Shown: one piece after another, positions 54,329 to 63,904 of the stretch | Layout: each line of letters begins with the position of its first letter | Numbering within the stretch: the first letter of the stretch is position 1 | Assembly (NCBI RefSeq): GCF_018424605.1 | Contig: NZ_QTKT01000003.1 | Location: forward strand, 419,169 to 483,168 | DNA from: Marinobacter lipolyticus | Lineage (GTDB): Bacteria > Pseudomonadota > Gammaproteobacteria > Pseudomonadales > Oleiphilaceae | Direction: 5' to 3' | Length of the DNA: 64,000 nt | Notes under the pieces: generated by a model | Told to the model about the DNA's origin: nothing | Database searches by the model: none | What the model saw: the letters and a program-made list of their open reading frames with translations, nothing else | Translations under genes and position numbers: made by a program

Positions 54329-55030
54329 GTCCCTGACGGCCGTGGCGGGGCTGAAGTGGTGGAGAATCTGCGCCTGCAGTAACTCCGCCGTGGCAATGGC
54401 GTCAATCAGCGCGTTGTGGGCGGCGTAGTGGGGCAGCCCATAGCGCAAGCGGCTGTCGGGCAGGCGGATCGACACTGGCTTCTTGCCCCGCAGCCGCTGC
54501 CAGCGGCCGGGATTGCGATCGGGGTGCAGGTAGGCCTCGATCGCCATGGTATCGATCACTGGAAAGCGTAAACCCTCCCCCAACCGCCATTGCATCGCCA
54601 CGTCAAAAAACGGCCGCTCGATGCTGCGGTAGTGCACCACCACGATTCGCCCGGCCATCGCGGCCAGCACGTCATCCAGAATGTCGTTCAGATCCGGCGC
54701 CTGGTCGATGTCGGTGTGGGTGATGCCGTGAATGGTGATGGAGGTCTGGTGCAGCGGCAAGGGTGGCCGCACCACCCAGTGCCGGCCCTCGCCCAGCTGG
54801 ATGCCATCGAGGGAAAACGGCACCAGCCCAACGCTGACAATGGAGTGCCGGTCCGGGTCCAGGCCGGTGGTTTCAAAATCCAGCGCCACCATGGGCGTAT
54901 CGGCAATGGCCGTGTCAGGGTGGACGCAGCCGGCCCGGTAATAGCCCTGTAGGCGGCTGTCGCGGGCGCTGGCGGCCAGTTTGTGAAATTCCTCATGCCA
55001 GTCCCGGTTTGTGGTGGGAAACTCAGACAT
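54317..55030 (-). CDS. DEDDh 3'-5' exonuclease (DnaQ-like)
   Basis: This is an exonuclease of the DNA polymerase III epsilon fold, 237 residues. ExoI motif [11 protein letters not shown] carries the first acidic pair, ExoII lies near [18 protein letters not shown], and ExoIII His-Asp is in [17 protein letters not shown]. It is too short for polymerase-fused forms. Its start overlaps the end of the cNMP/CBS gene by 8 bases. Pairing of such exonucleases with cNMP-CBS-DUF294 proteins is recurrent in gammaproteobacteria, but the joint function is unknown. Confidence 0.9.
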   Translation of the reverse strand: MSEFPTTNRDWHEEFHKLAASARDSRLQGYYRAGCVHPDTAIADTPMVALDFETTGLDPDRHSIVSVGLVPFSLDGIQLGEGRHWVVRPPLPLHQTSITIHGITHTDIDQAPDLNDILDDVLAAMAGRIVVVHYRSIERPFFDVAMQWRLGEGLRFPVIDTMAIEAYLHPDRNPGRWQRLRGKKPVSIRLPDSRLRYGLPHYAAHNALIDAIATAELLQAQILHHFSPATAVRDLWL

Positions 55031-56897
55031 GCCGGCTGACCTGGGCGGTGTAGCGGAACTTCAGGAATTTCTGGGCGTTGCTGACCACCTGGAAGGCGTC
55101 TTTCAGGTGGCTGCGTTCGAAGGGTGACAGGTCTTGCGGGCGCACGTTGTTGTCCGGCTCGCGCCCGGCTTCAATGGCCAACGCCTGATGGCGGATGCGC
55201 ACGATAGAGATGAACTCCAGCGCATCCCGCAGGTTGCCCACGCCGTCTTCGGGAATCAGTTTGGTCTCGCCAATGGCCTTGAGGCGATCGAAGGAATTCT
55301 GCGCACGGGAGCCGCAGGCCAGCGCGTGCACCCGGATCAGATCCGACAGCGGGGCGGTGCCCCGGCGTTTGAGGTTGAAGGTCTTGTTGTGCTTGCCGTC
55401 CTCTTCCATCACGAAAGTACGGAAAAAGCCCAGCGGCGGGGTGCGATTCAGCGCGTTGCGGGCCAGCAGCGCGAGGAAACGCTGACTGTCGCTGGCCTGT
55501 TCCGCCACCAGGGTTTTCAGCTGTTCGGCAAAGTCGTTCTCGCCGTAGATGCCGTCGAGATCGAAAAAGATGTTGCTGTTGAGCAGGGCTTCCGCCCGCG
55601 GGTTCTGGATCCAGTCGGTGAAATACTGCTTCCACACCTTCAGCGGCTGCCGCCATTTTTCATTGGTGGCCATGATGTCGCCGGTGCAGTAGGTGTAACC
55701 GCAGGCATCCAGGCCATCGCTGACGAACCTGGCCAGCGCCAGGAAGTAGGCGTCGTGCTCTTCCGCCACGAAGCGGTCGTCCAGGATCAGCGCGTTGTCC
55801 TGGTCGGTCACCACCAGTTGCTCGTCCCGCGCCATGGAGCCCAGTGCCATGAAACAGTAGGGCACCGGCGGTGGCCCCAGTTTCTCCTCACCCAGGGCCA
55901 GCAGGCGCTGGGTGAAGCTGCGGCCGATCCCGGCCATGGCGCTGCCGATCATGTGGGAGTTGGCGTCTTCGTTGACCATGCGCACGAAACTGTCGCGCAC
56001 ATCGCGGCTGATTTTCTTCAGGCCCTTGATGTCGTTCTGGCGGTAGATGTTGCCCACCAGATACAGGCTGCTCTGGCTTTCATACTTGACGATGTCGGCA
56101 AGGGCGATCACCCCCCGCACCTCGCCGTTGTCCATCACCGGCAGGTGGTGCACGTTGTTGTGCAGCATGGTGAGCATGGCTTCGAAAATGAAGCTCTGCG
56201 CCTTGGTGGTGATCAGCCCCTCGCTCATGATCTCGCTGACCGGCGTTTCCGAGGGTAGCGCCTCGGTCACCGCGCGGGTGCGCAGGTCGCGGTCGGTGAT
56301 GATGCCTTTCAGCTTTGGCCGGTCGCCTTCCTCGTCCATCAGCAGCAGCGCCGACACTCCCTGCTCGGTCATGATCCGCGCCGCTTCCTGCAGGCGTACG
56401 GTGCAGGGGGCGGCCACCGGCGGCCGGGAAATCAGCCGGGTTACCCGCGAGGTCATCAGTTCGTTGGATTTCTCCCGCCGGGATAGGGCCGAGCGCAGCC
56501 GGCTGCGGTCCTCGATTTCCACGAAATCCGCGAACGTCTCGTCGTTTTCCCACAGGTGCTGGAAGATCTGATCGGGAATGCGGTAGACCAGGCAGTCTTC
56601 GATGGCCTTGGCCGGAAAGCGCACGGTCTTGCCCATCAGCAGACCGAACTGGCCGAAAATTTCGCCTTCGGCGATGCGGTTGTACAACTCGCCAGAGCGG
56701 CGGTAGATCTCCACCGCGCCGCTGCGGATGTAGAACAACCAGTTGTTACGCTGGCCGAATTCCAGTATCTCGGTGCCGGCGCGGAAGTAGGCGATCTCAA
56801 TGCTGGCCACCACTTTGTCGAGCATCTCCTCCGGCAGCTCGTCAAACGGCGCGTGCTGTGCCAGATGATTGCGAATATCGATCAGTTCTGCCTGCAT
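55023..56897 (-). CDS. cNMP-binding / CBS / DUF294 nucleotidyltransferase-like protein
   Basis: This is a multidomain cytosolic protein of 624 residues. It begins with a cyclic-nucleotide-binding domain (about 15-130; FRAGTEILEFGQRNNWLFYIRSGAVEIYRR). Two CBS motifs follow (about 160-285). Then comes a DUF294 nucleotidyltransferase-like domain with ALGSMARDEQLVVTDQDNALI (about residue 360), which keeps the GS and Asp pattern of that fold, and a DUF294 C-terminal helical domain. GGGAGATTTC sets the ATG at 56897. It overlaps the exonuclease gene. It is presumably a nucleotide-sensing enzyme with unknown target, similar to GlnD-like transferases in outline. Confidence 0.9.
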   Translation of the reverse strand: MQAELIDIRNHLAQHAPFDELPEEMLDKVVASIEIAYFRAGTEILEFGQRNNWLFYIRSGAVEIYRRSGELYNRIAEGEIFGQFGLLMGKTVRFPAKAIEDCLVYRIPDQIFQHLWENDETFADFVEIEDRSRLRSALSRREKSNELMTSRVTRLISRPPVAAPCTVRLQEAARIMTEQGVSALLLMDEEGDRPKLKGIITDRDLRTRAVTEALPSETPVSEIMSEGLITTKAQSFIFEAMLTMLHNNVHHLPVMDNGEVRGVIALADIVKYESQSSLYLVGNIYRQNDIKGLKKISRDVRDSFVRMVNEDANSHMIGSAMAGIGRSFTQRLLALGEEKLGPPPVPYCFMALGSMARDEQLVVTDQDNALILDDRFVAEEHDAYFLALARFVSDGLDACGYTYCTGDIMATNEKWRQPLKVWKQYFTDWIQNPRAEALLNSNIFFDLDGIYGENDFAEQLKTLVAEQASDSQRFLALLARNALNRTPPLGFFRTFVMEEDGKHNKTFNLKRRGTAPLSDLIRVHALACGSRAQNSFDRLKAIGETKLIPEDGVGNLRDALEFISIVRIRHQALAIEAGREPDNNVRPQDLSPFERSHLKDAFQVVSNAQKFLKFRYTAQVSRHV

Positions 56898-57000
56898 GAA
56901 ATCTCCCTGAAAGGCCGGCGGGGGTGGCGTTCTCTGGGGCAATATAGCAGTTTTCATTGACCACTTTCCCGCCTGTTGCTAGCCTTGCCCCACTTTTTTC

Positions 57001-57195
57001 AGGTGTCCGTCGCAAAGCGCGACGGGTGAAACGGGAAATCGGTGCGTTCGGCCTCAGGCCTGAGCCAATCCGATGCTGCCCCCGCAACGGTAAGCAAGTT
57101 AACGGCAATCAGATGCGCCACTGTGCCAAGGCATGGGAAGGTGATTGCCCGGGAGAATTCACTCCGCTTGCAAGCCCGGAGACCGGCCTGGAAAA
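57001..57195 (+). ncRNA. Cobalamin riboswitch
   Basis: The conserved elements occur in order: GGTGAAACGGGAA (57026-57038), GCTGCCCCCGCAACGGTAA (57075-57093, the B12 box region), CACTG, ATGGGAAGG and the closing AGCCCGGAGACCGGCC. It lies in the 440-bp leader of btuB. Adenosylcobalamin binding would be expected to lower expression. A GC-rich stretch just before the btuB site (GGTGTGCGGAGC) could form the expression platform; the details were not resolved. Confidence 0.93.
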
Positions 57196-57337
57196 ACACC
57201 CGGAGTTGCGGTGGGCGGCTCAGGTGGGCGACTCCCTGCGCTGTTCCGGCTCACCCGTTTGCCTGCCTGTCATTCCCCGTCCGCGACCATAATAAACAAC
57301 CTCGTGCGGGTGCGCGCGGTGTGCGGAGCAGTAAAAG

Positions 57338-59143
57338 ATGACAGCAAAATCCCCTTTTCCAGCCTTACTGGCAGGCGCCTCACTGGCAGCCATGCCCACT
57401 CTGACCCTGGCCCAGAGCGACAGCGAATCTGAAACCCTGGATCCCATCGTGGTGACCGCCACCCTGGGCCCGCGAACCGTTGGCGAAAGCCTGTCGTCGG
57501 TGACGGTGGTGGACGAAGACGACATTCGCCGCCAGCAACCGAAGGAATTCCGCGAACTGATCGAATCCCAGCCTGGCGTGACCGTCTCTGGCAATGGCTC
57601 CTTCGGCAAGCAGACCGGCGTGCTGATGCGCGGCCACGCCTCGGATGCCACGATACTACTGGTGGACGGGGTTCGTATCCGATCCGCCACCGTCGGCGGC
57701 CCGGCCTGGCAGTACCTGCCGCCGCAGTTGCTGAACCGCGTGGAGATTGTGCGGGGCAGCCGCAGCAGCCTGTACGGTGCGGATGCGGTGGGCGGCGTGG
57801 TGCAGGCGTTTACTCTGCCGCGCGTCCAGGGTAACCGCGGCTGGGTGGAAGCCGGTGCCGGCAACTTCGACAGCCAGCAATACGGCGCGGGCTTCACCTC
57901 GGTCACCGAGCAGACCAGCGTGAGCGTGGGCGCCAACCGCTTCCGCACCGACGGGGCCCCGGTGATTGAAGGCGGCGACGACAAGGGTTACGACAACACC
58001 TCCGGCGTGGCCAGTGCCCGTCATGAATTCGACAACGGTGTGCGGGCCGGCTTCAGTTTCCTCAGCGCCGAAGGCAATACCGAATACGAGGGCGGGGAAG
58101 AGGACTTCCGTTTCCAGACCGCCGGGGTCAACCTGGATGTGCCGGTTACCAGCCACTGGCGCACCTCATTGCACCTGGCCGACGCCCGGGACGAGCTGGA
58201 AGATATCAGTGACTTTCCCGGTACCTTCAACACCCGCACCCGCAGCTCCCGGCTGGAGAACTGGCTGACCGCCGGCACCCACGAATTCGTGATCGGCGCC
58301 GAGTACCTGGTGGATAAAGTGGAAAGCACCACCGCGTATGACGAGAGCAGCCGCTCCAACGAAGCCTACTTCAGCCAGGCGCTGCTGAATTTCGGCCGCA
58401 CCGACGTTCACCTGAGCCTGCGCAGTGACGACAACGAAGCCTACGGCAAGGAAGAAACCTGGGGCGCGGGCGCGGGTTACAAGTTTGATCGCAATCACCG
58501 GGTTCGCGCCAGTGCCGGTACCTCCTTCAAGGCGCCCTCGTTCAACGATCTGTACTTCCCCGGTTTCGGTAACCCGGACCTGGAGCCGGAAGAGGCCACC
58601 AGTTATGAAGTGGGCATTGAAGGCCGCTATACCCGGTGGTTCTGGGATCTGGCGGCGTACCAGAGCGATGTGGAAGACCTCTCCCTGCCTACCCAGGATC
58701 AGGCCGGCAGCGTGCCGGAAGCGCGCTTGCGCGGCGTGGAACTGACTGGCGGCTGGGTGTACGACGGCTGGAGCCTGAAAGCCGCCGCCTCGGTGGGGGA
58801 TTTTGAAGACAAGGAAACCGGCCGCCAGCTGGCCCGCCGGGCCGAGCGCACGGTGCGGGTGGACTTGGACAAGCAGGTGAACACCTGGAGCTTTGGCACA
58901 ACGGTGCGGGCAGAAAGCCAGCGCTACGAAGACCTGTTCGGCATTGGTCGTGAGCGCATCCCCGGTTACGGAGTCTGGGACCTGCGGGCCAGCAAGACAC
59001 TGGCGCCGGGCTGGCAGGCATCGCTGGCCGTGGATAACGTGCTGGATAACGAATACGCTACGGCTAAGCGTTTCGACAATACCGACTTTATCGCGGCCGG
59101 GCGCACCGCCTTCCTGTCGATTCGCTACGACTTCATCCGTTAA
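57338..59143 (+). CDS. btuB: TonB-dependent vitamin B12 receptor BtuB
   Basis: This outer-membrane receptor imports cobalamin using TonB energy; 601 residues, close to E. coli BtuB. A signal peptide (about 1-25, ending TLTLAQ) is followed by the TonB box region DPIVVTATLGPR. The plug domain (about 45-155) holds LLVDGVRIRSATVGG and IEIVRGSRSSLYGADAVGGVV-type sequence. The beta barrel ends in the terminal aromatic strand TAFLSIRYDFIR. The riboswitch upstream and the btuFCD genes downstream support the substrate assignment. Confidence 0.93.
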   Translation: MTAKSPFPALLAGASLAAMPTLTLAQSDSESETLDPIVVTATLGPRTVGESLSSVTVVDEDDIRRQQPKEFRELIESQPGVTVSGNGSFGKQTGVLMRGHASDATILLVDGVRIRSATVGGPAWQYLPPQLLNRVEIVRGSRSSLYGADAVGGVVQAFTLPRVQGNRGWVEAGAGNFDSQQYGAGFTSVTEQTSVSVGANRFRTDGAPVIEGGDDKGYDNTSGVASARHEFDNGVRAGFSFLSAEGNTEYEGGEEDFRFQTAGVNLDVPVTSHWRTSLHLADARDELEDISDFPGTFNTRTRSSRLENWLTAGTHEFVIGAEYLVDKVESTTAYDESSRSNEAYFSQALLNFGRTDVHLSLRSDDNEAYGKEETWGAGAGYKFDRNHRVRASAGTSFKAPSFNDLYFPGFGNPDLEPEEATSYEVGIEGRYTRWFWDLAAYQSDVEDLSLPTQDQAGSVPEARLRGVELTGGWVYDGWSLKAAASVGDFEDKETGRQLARRAERTVRVDLDKQVNTWSFGTTVRAESQRYEDLFGIGRERIPGYGVWDLRASKTLAPGWQASLAVDNVLDNEYATAKRFDNTDFIAAGRTAFLSIRYDFIR

Positions 59144-59160
59144 TTCCTGAAGGTGCCGGT

Positions 59161-60063
59161 TTGATTCCCAGGTTATCTTTTCCACGGGTTTTTCTGAGGT
59201 GGGCGGCAACGCCCCTTCTCGCGCTGCTGGCCGGGCCGGCCGCGGCGACCTGTGTGGACGATGACCGGGGAACCAAGGTGTGCCTGGACCAGCCGGCGCA
59301 GCGGATTATCTCGTTGTCGCCGGGGGCCACCGAGCTGCTGTTCTCGGCCGGTGCAGGCGACCAGGTCAAAGCTGTCAGCGCCTGGAGCGACTACCCACCG
59401 GAAGCGGCCGGTCTGCCTCAGGTGGGCGACAGCAACCGTCTGGATCTGGAGGCCATCGTGTCGCTGCGGCCGGATCTGGTGGTGGCCTGGGTGGATGGCA
59501 ATTCCGTGCCGCAGCTCGAGAAAATCGCCGCCTTGGGGGTGCCGGTGTTCTGGCTGGAACCACGCACCTTTGAACACATTGCCAGTGCCGTGGAGCGCCT
59601 GGCGACCCTCAGTGGTCACGACGAGGTCGGCGCCGAACGGGCTGGCGACTTTCTGGCGGGCATTGCGCGGCTGCATGCCCGCTATCGCGGGGCGGAGCCG
59701 CTGCGGGTGTTCTATCAGGTGTGGCATGAGCCGCTGATGACCATCAACAACGACGAGCTGATCGGCCGGACCATTCGCCTGTGCGGTGGTGACAACGTGT
59801 TCGGCGATCTGCCGCGACTGGTGCCCCGCATCAGCACCGAAGCGGTGCTGGAGGCCAACCCCGAAGTGATCCTTACGGGTGGTGAAGACCGCGAAGACCG
59901 CCGCTGGCTGGATCAGTGGCGACAGTACCCGGAGCTTGCGGCCGTCGCGCGGGATAACCTCTACCTGGTGTCGCCGTCGCTGATCCAGCGCCCCACCTTG
60001 CGGATGCTGCAAGGCACCGATGAGTTGTGCCAGACCCTGGAGCAGGCCCGTGCGCGGTTATAG
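59161..60063 (+). CDS. btuF: Vitamin B12-binding protein BtuF
   Basis: This is the periplasmic cobalamin-binding protein of the BtuCDF importer, 300 residues. The signal peptide runs to about residue 29 (LLAGPAAA). The class III binding-protein fold shows RIISLSPGATELLFSAGAGDQVKAVSAWSDYP and the later IRLCGGDNVFGDLPRLVPRISTEAVLEANPEVIL. The start is TTG with GAAGGTG upstream. It is 17 bases after btuB and overlaps btuC. Confidence 0.9.
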   Translation: MIPRLSFPRVFLRWAATPLLALLAGPAAATCVDDDRGTKVCLDQPAQRIISLSPGATELLFSAGAGDQVKAVSAWSDYPPEAAGLPQVGDSNRLDLEAIVSLRPDLVVAWVDGNSVPQLEKIAALGVPVFWLEPRTFEHIASAVERLATLSGHDEVGAERAGDFLAGIARLHARYRGAEPLRVFYQVWHEPLMTINNDELIGRTIRLCGGDNVFGDLPRLVPRISTEAVLEANPEVILTGGEDREDRRWLDQWRQYPELAAVARDNLYLVSPSLIQRPTLRMLQGTDELCQTLEQARARL

Positions 60064-61018
60064 CCGGCCGCTGATGGCGCTGGGCGGCCTCGGGTTGCTG
60101 TGCATCGCGCTGTCGGTCAGCATCGGCAGCGCGTCGCTGTCGCTAACCGACACCCTCGCCGTGCTGACCGGAAGCGGCACGCCCCTGCAACAAACCCTCA
60201 TTCTGGAACTGCGCCTGCCCCGCACCCTCAGTGCGTTCGCCACCGGCGGATTGCTGGCGGTGGCCGGTGCCTTGATGCAGGTGCTGCTGAGGAACCCGTT
60301 GGCCGATCCTTACATTCTGGGGCTGTCCGGCGGCGCCGCGGTGGGCGCGTTGCTGGCCATGCTAGCAGGATTCGCCGGGGTGCTGGTGTCGGGTTCGGCC
60401 TTTGCCGGCGCGATGCTCGCGACCCTGCTGGTGTTCGGCCTGGCCCACGGCACCGGCAGCTGGACGCCGTCCCGCCTGCTGCTGACCGGCGTGGTGGTCG
60501 CCGCCGGCTGGGGCGCCATCATCACCCTGATTCTTGCCATGAGCCCGGCCCGGCAGCTGCCGGGGATGCTGTACTGGCTGATGGGTGATCTCTCCCATGC
60601 AGGCAGCCCGGGTGCCGGCCTGGGGTTGCTGGCGCTGGTGTGCGCCCTGGTGTTTCCGCTGGGGCGAAGCCTGAACGTGCTGGCCCGGGGCCCGCTGCAG
60701 GCAGCGGCGCTGGGGGTGTCGGTGCGGCCGCTGGAATGGCTGATTTACGTGCTGGCCAGTGTGCTCACGGCCGCGGCGGTGTCCATGGCCGGCAGCATCG
60801 GTTTCGTGGGGCTGGTGGTGCCCCACATGCTGCGGCTGGTGCTGGGCAATGATCAGCGGCTGATACTGCCGGCCTGTGCTCTCGCTGGCGGCTGCCTGCT
60901 GGTGCTGGCCGACAGCCTGGCACGGGTGGTGATCGCGCCGGAACAGTTACCGGTGGGCGTGATCACCGCTTTGCTGGGGGTGCCCACCTTCCTGTACCTG
61001 CTGTACCGGAGCCGCTGA
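60050..61018 (+). CDS. btuC: Vitamin B12 ABC transporter permease BtuC
   Basis: This FecCD-family permease has about 322 residues and nine or ten membrane helices. LRLPRTLSAFATGGLLAVAGALMQVLLRNPLADPYILGLSGGAA is the family signature near residue 65, and GSIGFVGLVVPHMLRLVLGNDQR near 260 is the ATPase-contact region. The GTG at 60050 is preferred because GGAG lies 7 bases upstream; an ATG at 60020 gives a longer product. It overlaps btuF at the start, and its stop overlaps the btuD start. Confidence 0.9.
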   Translation: MRGYSRPLMALGGLGLLCIALSVSIGSASLSLTDTLAVLTGSGTPLQQTLILELRLPRTLSAFATGGLLAVAGALMQVLLRNPLADPYILGLSGGAAVGALLAMLAGFAGVLVSGSAFAGAMLATLLVFGLAHGTGSWTPSRLLLTGVVVAAGWGAIITLILAMSPARQLPGMLYWLMGDLSHAGSPGAGLGLLALVCALVFPLGRSLNVLARGPLQAAALGVSVRPLEWLIYVLASVLTAAAVSMAGSIGFVGLVVPHMLRLVLGNDQRLILPACALAGGCLLVLADSLARVVIAPEQLPVGVITALLGVPTFLYLLYRSR

Positions 61019-61788
61019 TGCCAGGCCTGCACACCGACCAGCTGATCATCGATATTCCCGGCCGCGCCGACGGCACGCCGCTGAACCTGCGGATTGGCGC
61101 GGGCGAAGTCTGGGGTGTATTGGGCCCCAATGGCGTGGGCAAAACCACATTGTTACACACGCTTTCCGGACTGCGGGCGCCCCGCCAGGGCAACGTAAGG
61201 CTGGGCGACACGGCCCTTGCCAATCTGGGCCGGCGAGCCATTGCCCGTAAACTCGGTGTGGTGTTTCAGGATCAGCAGGACGGCTTCCCCGCCACCGCGC
61301 TGGAAACCGCACTGGTTGGCCGCCACCCCTGGCTGTCTCCGTGGCAGATGGAAACCGCCGAGGACGAGCGCATAGCCCGCGACGCCTTGGGCCAACTGGG
61401 CGTTGATCACCTGAGCGCGCGCCTGGTCAATACCCTCTCCGGTGGCGAGCGCCAACGAGTGGCGATTGCCACGGTGCTGGCACAGAACCCGGACACCTGG
61501 CTGCTGGACGAGCCCACCAACCACCTGGATCTGCATCATCAGGTGGCGGTGCTGCAGCTGCTAAGCGAGCAGGCACGGTGCGGGCGCTCGATTTTCATGT
61601 GCCTGCACGACCTGAATCTGGCTGCGCGCTGGTGCGATCACCTGCTGCTGCTCTATCCCAGCGGAGAAGCCTGCTGGGGCACAACCGACACCATGCTGGT
61701 TCCATCTGCTCTGGAGCGCCTGTACGGCCAGAAGCTGATCACGGTGGAAGCCGACGGCGCACCGGTGTTTGTGCCGGTAAAGGGCTGA
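61018..61788 (+). CDS. btuD: Vitamin B12 ABC transporter ATP-binding protein BtuD
   Basis: This is the ATPase of the cobalamin importer, 256 residues. Walker A GPNGVGKTTLL (about residue 40), signature LSGGERQRVAIA, Walker B TWLLDEPTNHLDL and the switch His in CLHDLNLAARWCDH are all present. It overlaps btuC by one base. Only 17 bases separate its stop from the 3' end of the convergent integron integrase gene, so the integron abuts the operon directly. Confidence 0.92.
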   Translation: MPGLHTDQLIIDIPGRADGTPLNLRIGAGEVWGVLGPNGVGKTTLLHTLSGLRAPRQGNVRLGDTALANLGRRAIARKLGVVFQDQQDGFPATALETALVGRHPWLSPWQMETAEDERIARDALGQLGVDHLSARLVNTLSGGERQRVAIATVLAQNPDTWLLDEPTNHLDLHHQVAVLQLLSEQARCGRSIFMCLHDLNLAARWCDHLLLLYPSGEACWGTTDTMLVPSALERLYGQKLITVEADGAPVFVPVKG

Positions 61789-61805
61789 CGCAACGGGGCT
61801 GTACC

Positions 61806-62789
61806 TCAGGCATCCAGTGGACTGCTGATGCCCCGTTCGTGAGTGCCGACCACATGGGTGTAAATCTGCGTGGTGGAAATGTCATTGTGACCCAGCAATT
61901 CCTGGATGCTGCGAATGTCGGTGCCGCGCTTCAGGAGGTTGGTGGCGAAGCTGTGCCGAAAGGTGTGGCAACTGGCTTTTTTACGGATCCCGCTGGCGCG
62001 AATGGCATCGTTCACCGCACGGCGAACCTGCTGCTCACCGATATGATGTCGGCGCCGCACCCCAGACCGCGGATCGATCGTTAGTCGCAGCGCAGGGAAC
62101 ACATACTGCCAGGCGGGGCTGCGTGCCGCGGCAGGGTATTTCTTGTTCAGCGCCTGGGGCATGTAGACTTCGCCGAAGCCGTCCTCCAGGTCCTGCTGGT
62201 GAAGTGCCAGTGCATACTCCACCTGATTCTTCAGGCTCTCACAAATGGAGGCGGGCAAGATCGTGCGTCGCCATTTGTCGCCCTTGGTTTCGCGCACAAA
62301 CAGGCAGGGCTCAGAGAAGTCCACGTCCTGAATCCGCAGGCGCGCCGCCTCCATCACCCGCAAACCAGAGCCATACATCAGGCTGGCGATTAGTCGATTC
62401 GTGCCCTGCATATTCGACAACACCGACATGGCTTCCTCGTGACTGAACACCGTCGGCAACTTGCGGCCCCGGGAGGTGTTGATGAACTGCAACTCCCCCA
62501 GCTCTCTCCCCAAGAACTGGTGATACATAAATACCACCGCATTCAGCGCTGTTTTCTGGGTGTTCACTGCCACATTGCGGTTATTCGCCAGATGACTCAG
62601 CCAGGCGTTTACCTCTTCCGCCCCCATAGATTCCGGATGGCGCTTGTCGTGAAACCGGATAAATTCCCTTACCCAGTTGCAGTAGGTTTTCTCTGTGCGG
62701 TAAGCGAGATGCCGGGCGCGAATGAATGCGCGGAAGCGATCCATGAACCGGGTCGGGATAGCTGGCAGTGGGACCGGAATGTCATCCAT
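61806..62789 (-). CDS. intI: Integron integrase IntI
   Basis: This is a tyrosine recombinase that inserts and excises gene cassettes at attI and attC; 327 residues. The SAM-like N-terminal domain covers about 10-105 ([25 protein letters not shown]). The catalytic domain has Arg in [13 protein letters not shown], the His/Arg box in [14 protein letters not shown], and the nucleophile Tyr in TTQIYTHV. The insert [23 protein letters not shown] (about 200-225) is specific to IntI and separates it from XerC/D. The ATG at 62789 lies 21 bases from a LexA box. Size and frame are intact, so it is probably functional. Confidence 0.95.
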   Translation of the reverse strand: MDDIPVPLPAIPTRFMDRFRAFIRARHLAYRTEKTYCNWVREFIRFHDKRHPESMGAEEVNAWLSHLANNRNVAVNTQKTALNAVVFMYHQFLGRELGELQFINTSRGRKLPTVFSHEEAMSVLSNMQGTNRLIASLMYGSGLRVMEAARLRIQDVDFSEPCLFVRETKGDKWRRTILPASICESLKNQVEYALALHQQDLEDGFGEVYMPQALNKKYPAAARSPAWQYVFPALRLTIDPRSGVRRRHHIGEQQVRRAVNDAIRASGIRKKASCHTFRHSFATNLLKRGTDIRSIQELLGHNDISTTQIYTHVVGTHERGISSPLDA

Positions 62790-62810
62790 GAATACAAGTC
62801 CTGGTTAATG

Positions 62811-62826
62811 CTGTATATGCATACAG
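62811..62826 (-). promoter_or_regulatory. LexA (SOS) box upstream of intI
   Basis: CTGTATATGCATACAG is a perfect CTGT-N8-ACAG palindrome with an AT-rich centre, placed 22-37 bp before the intI start codon. SOS control of intI through a LexA box in this position is known for many integrons. Confidence 0.92.
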
Positions 62827-62862
62827 TTTATGTTCGGATTATGGCGTTGGCAACTGGAAAAA

Positions 62863-63089
62863 TGATCATTGCGACTATGATCTGGGTGAGTTTGTAGAAA
62901 TCCGTAATTTTCTTTTCCGAATCAGGGGGATGGAGAGTTGGCCAGAAAAGTGGATAGTGGTCTTTGTGATCATTTTTGTTCGGTACGGGTGTCAGGAAAA
63001 TAGCCAGAACTTATTGACCTGACTGGATTTTCTACCTAGTTTTGAGGGATTATTGAATTGAGATATGAGTCGTGGGAAAAGTGATCATT
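62863..63089 (+). repeat. Three direct repeats TGATCATT in the intI-attI interval
   Basis: TGATCATT occurs at 62863-62870, 62967-62974 and 63082-63089. The first and last extend to a shared TGATCATTNNGACT. attI sites of known integrons carry accessory integrase-binding repeats; a similar role here is inference. No gene is seen between 62790 and 63107. Confidence 0.45.
63014..63042 (+). promoter_or_regulatory. Candidate cassette promoter Pc
   Basis: TTGACC and TAGTTT are separated by 17 bases and point toward the cassettes, about 65 bp before the presumed insertion site. The -10 element is poor, so this is tentative. Confidence 0.3.
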
Positions 63090-63113
63090 CAGACTCATAT
63101 ACAAATGTTAAAG
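63063..63113 (+). other. Candidate attI site
   Basis: ATATGAGTC and GACTCATAT (63063-63071 and 63092-63100) form a perfect 9-bp inverted repeat just before the core-like GTTAAAG at 63107. That core is one base from the complement of the first attC R'' box (CCTTAAC). The last base does not fit GTTRRRY, and GTTAAGT at 63297 is a possible alternative. The distance of 318 bp from the intI start is plausible. Confidence 0.5.
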
Positions 63114-63465
63114 GCCTTGGCTTCGGTGGCCATTGGCGTGGTGCAAAGCCGGTAAAAAGGTGTTCGGCCTCGCCAGAAAACAACCTTCAGTCTGGTATCG
63201 GATTTGGCGGGTAATCTGGCGTTCAGGTCGCGGGGCAATCCGACGCCATTTCTGAATCAATCCGCCCATTCGGTGTTCTGGTTCCTGGCGCCATGGGTTA
63301 AGTTGGTACACAGTATCGGGAGTAGGCATTCGGTATTGGGTGCCGGTTCAAAAACCACGGGTAAACAGGCCCTTAACAAGTCGCAGCAGTACGCGGCCTA
63401 CGGCCGCCGGACACCCTTTCCGTGGCTCCTTCGTCGCCACTCCAAGGGTGCCGCTGTGCTCAGCG
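63108..63465 (+). other. First integron cassette, no convincing gene
   Basis: If attI is at 63107, the first cassette is 358 bp. A plus-strand frame from 63204 (NPTPFLNQSAHSVFWFLAPW...) runs straight through the attC to 63506, so it is not a normal cassette gene. A 73-codon minus-strand frame (63329-63108) ends exactly at the presumed boundary, with no good start signal. It may be a non-coding or promoter cassette. Confidence 0.45.
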
Positions 63466-63471
63466 TTATGT
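63371..63471 (+). other. Integron attC site (101 bp)
   Basis: The R'' box CCTTAAC (63371-63377) and R' box GTTATGT (63465-63471, cut after G63465) enclose an imperfect palindrome. Nested stems are CGGCC-TAC-GGCCG (63394-63406), CACCCTT/AAGGGTG (63412-63418 with 63444-63450) and GTGGC/GCCAC (63422-63426 with 63436-63440). CGCAGCAG near 63382 and CTGTGCT near 63454 form the L boxes with unpaired bases. It fits a folded bottom-strand attC. Confidence 0.88.
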
Positions 63472-63477
63472 TGCTAG

Positions 63478-63904
<427 letters not shown>

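Noticed and set aside
63297..63303. attI core at GTTAAGT
   Set aside because: It fits GTTRRRY, but it is 508 bp from intI, has no adjacent inverted repeat and would leave a 168-bp cassette. Kept only as an alternative to 63107.
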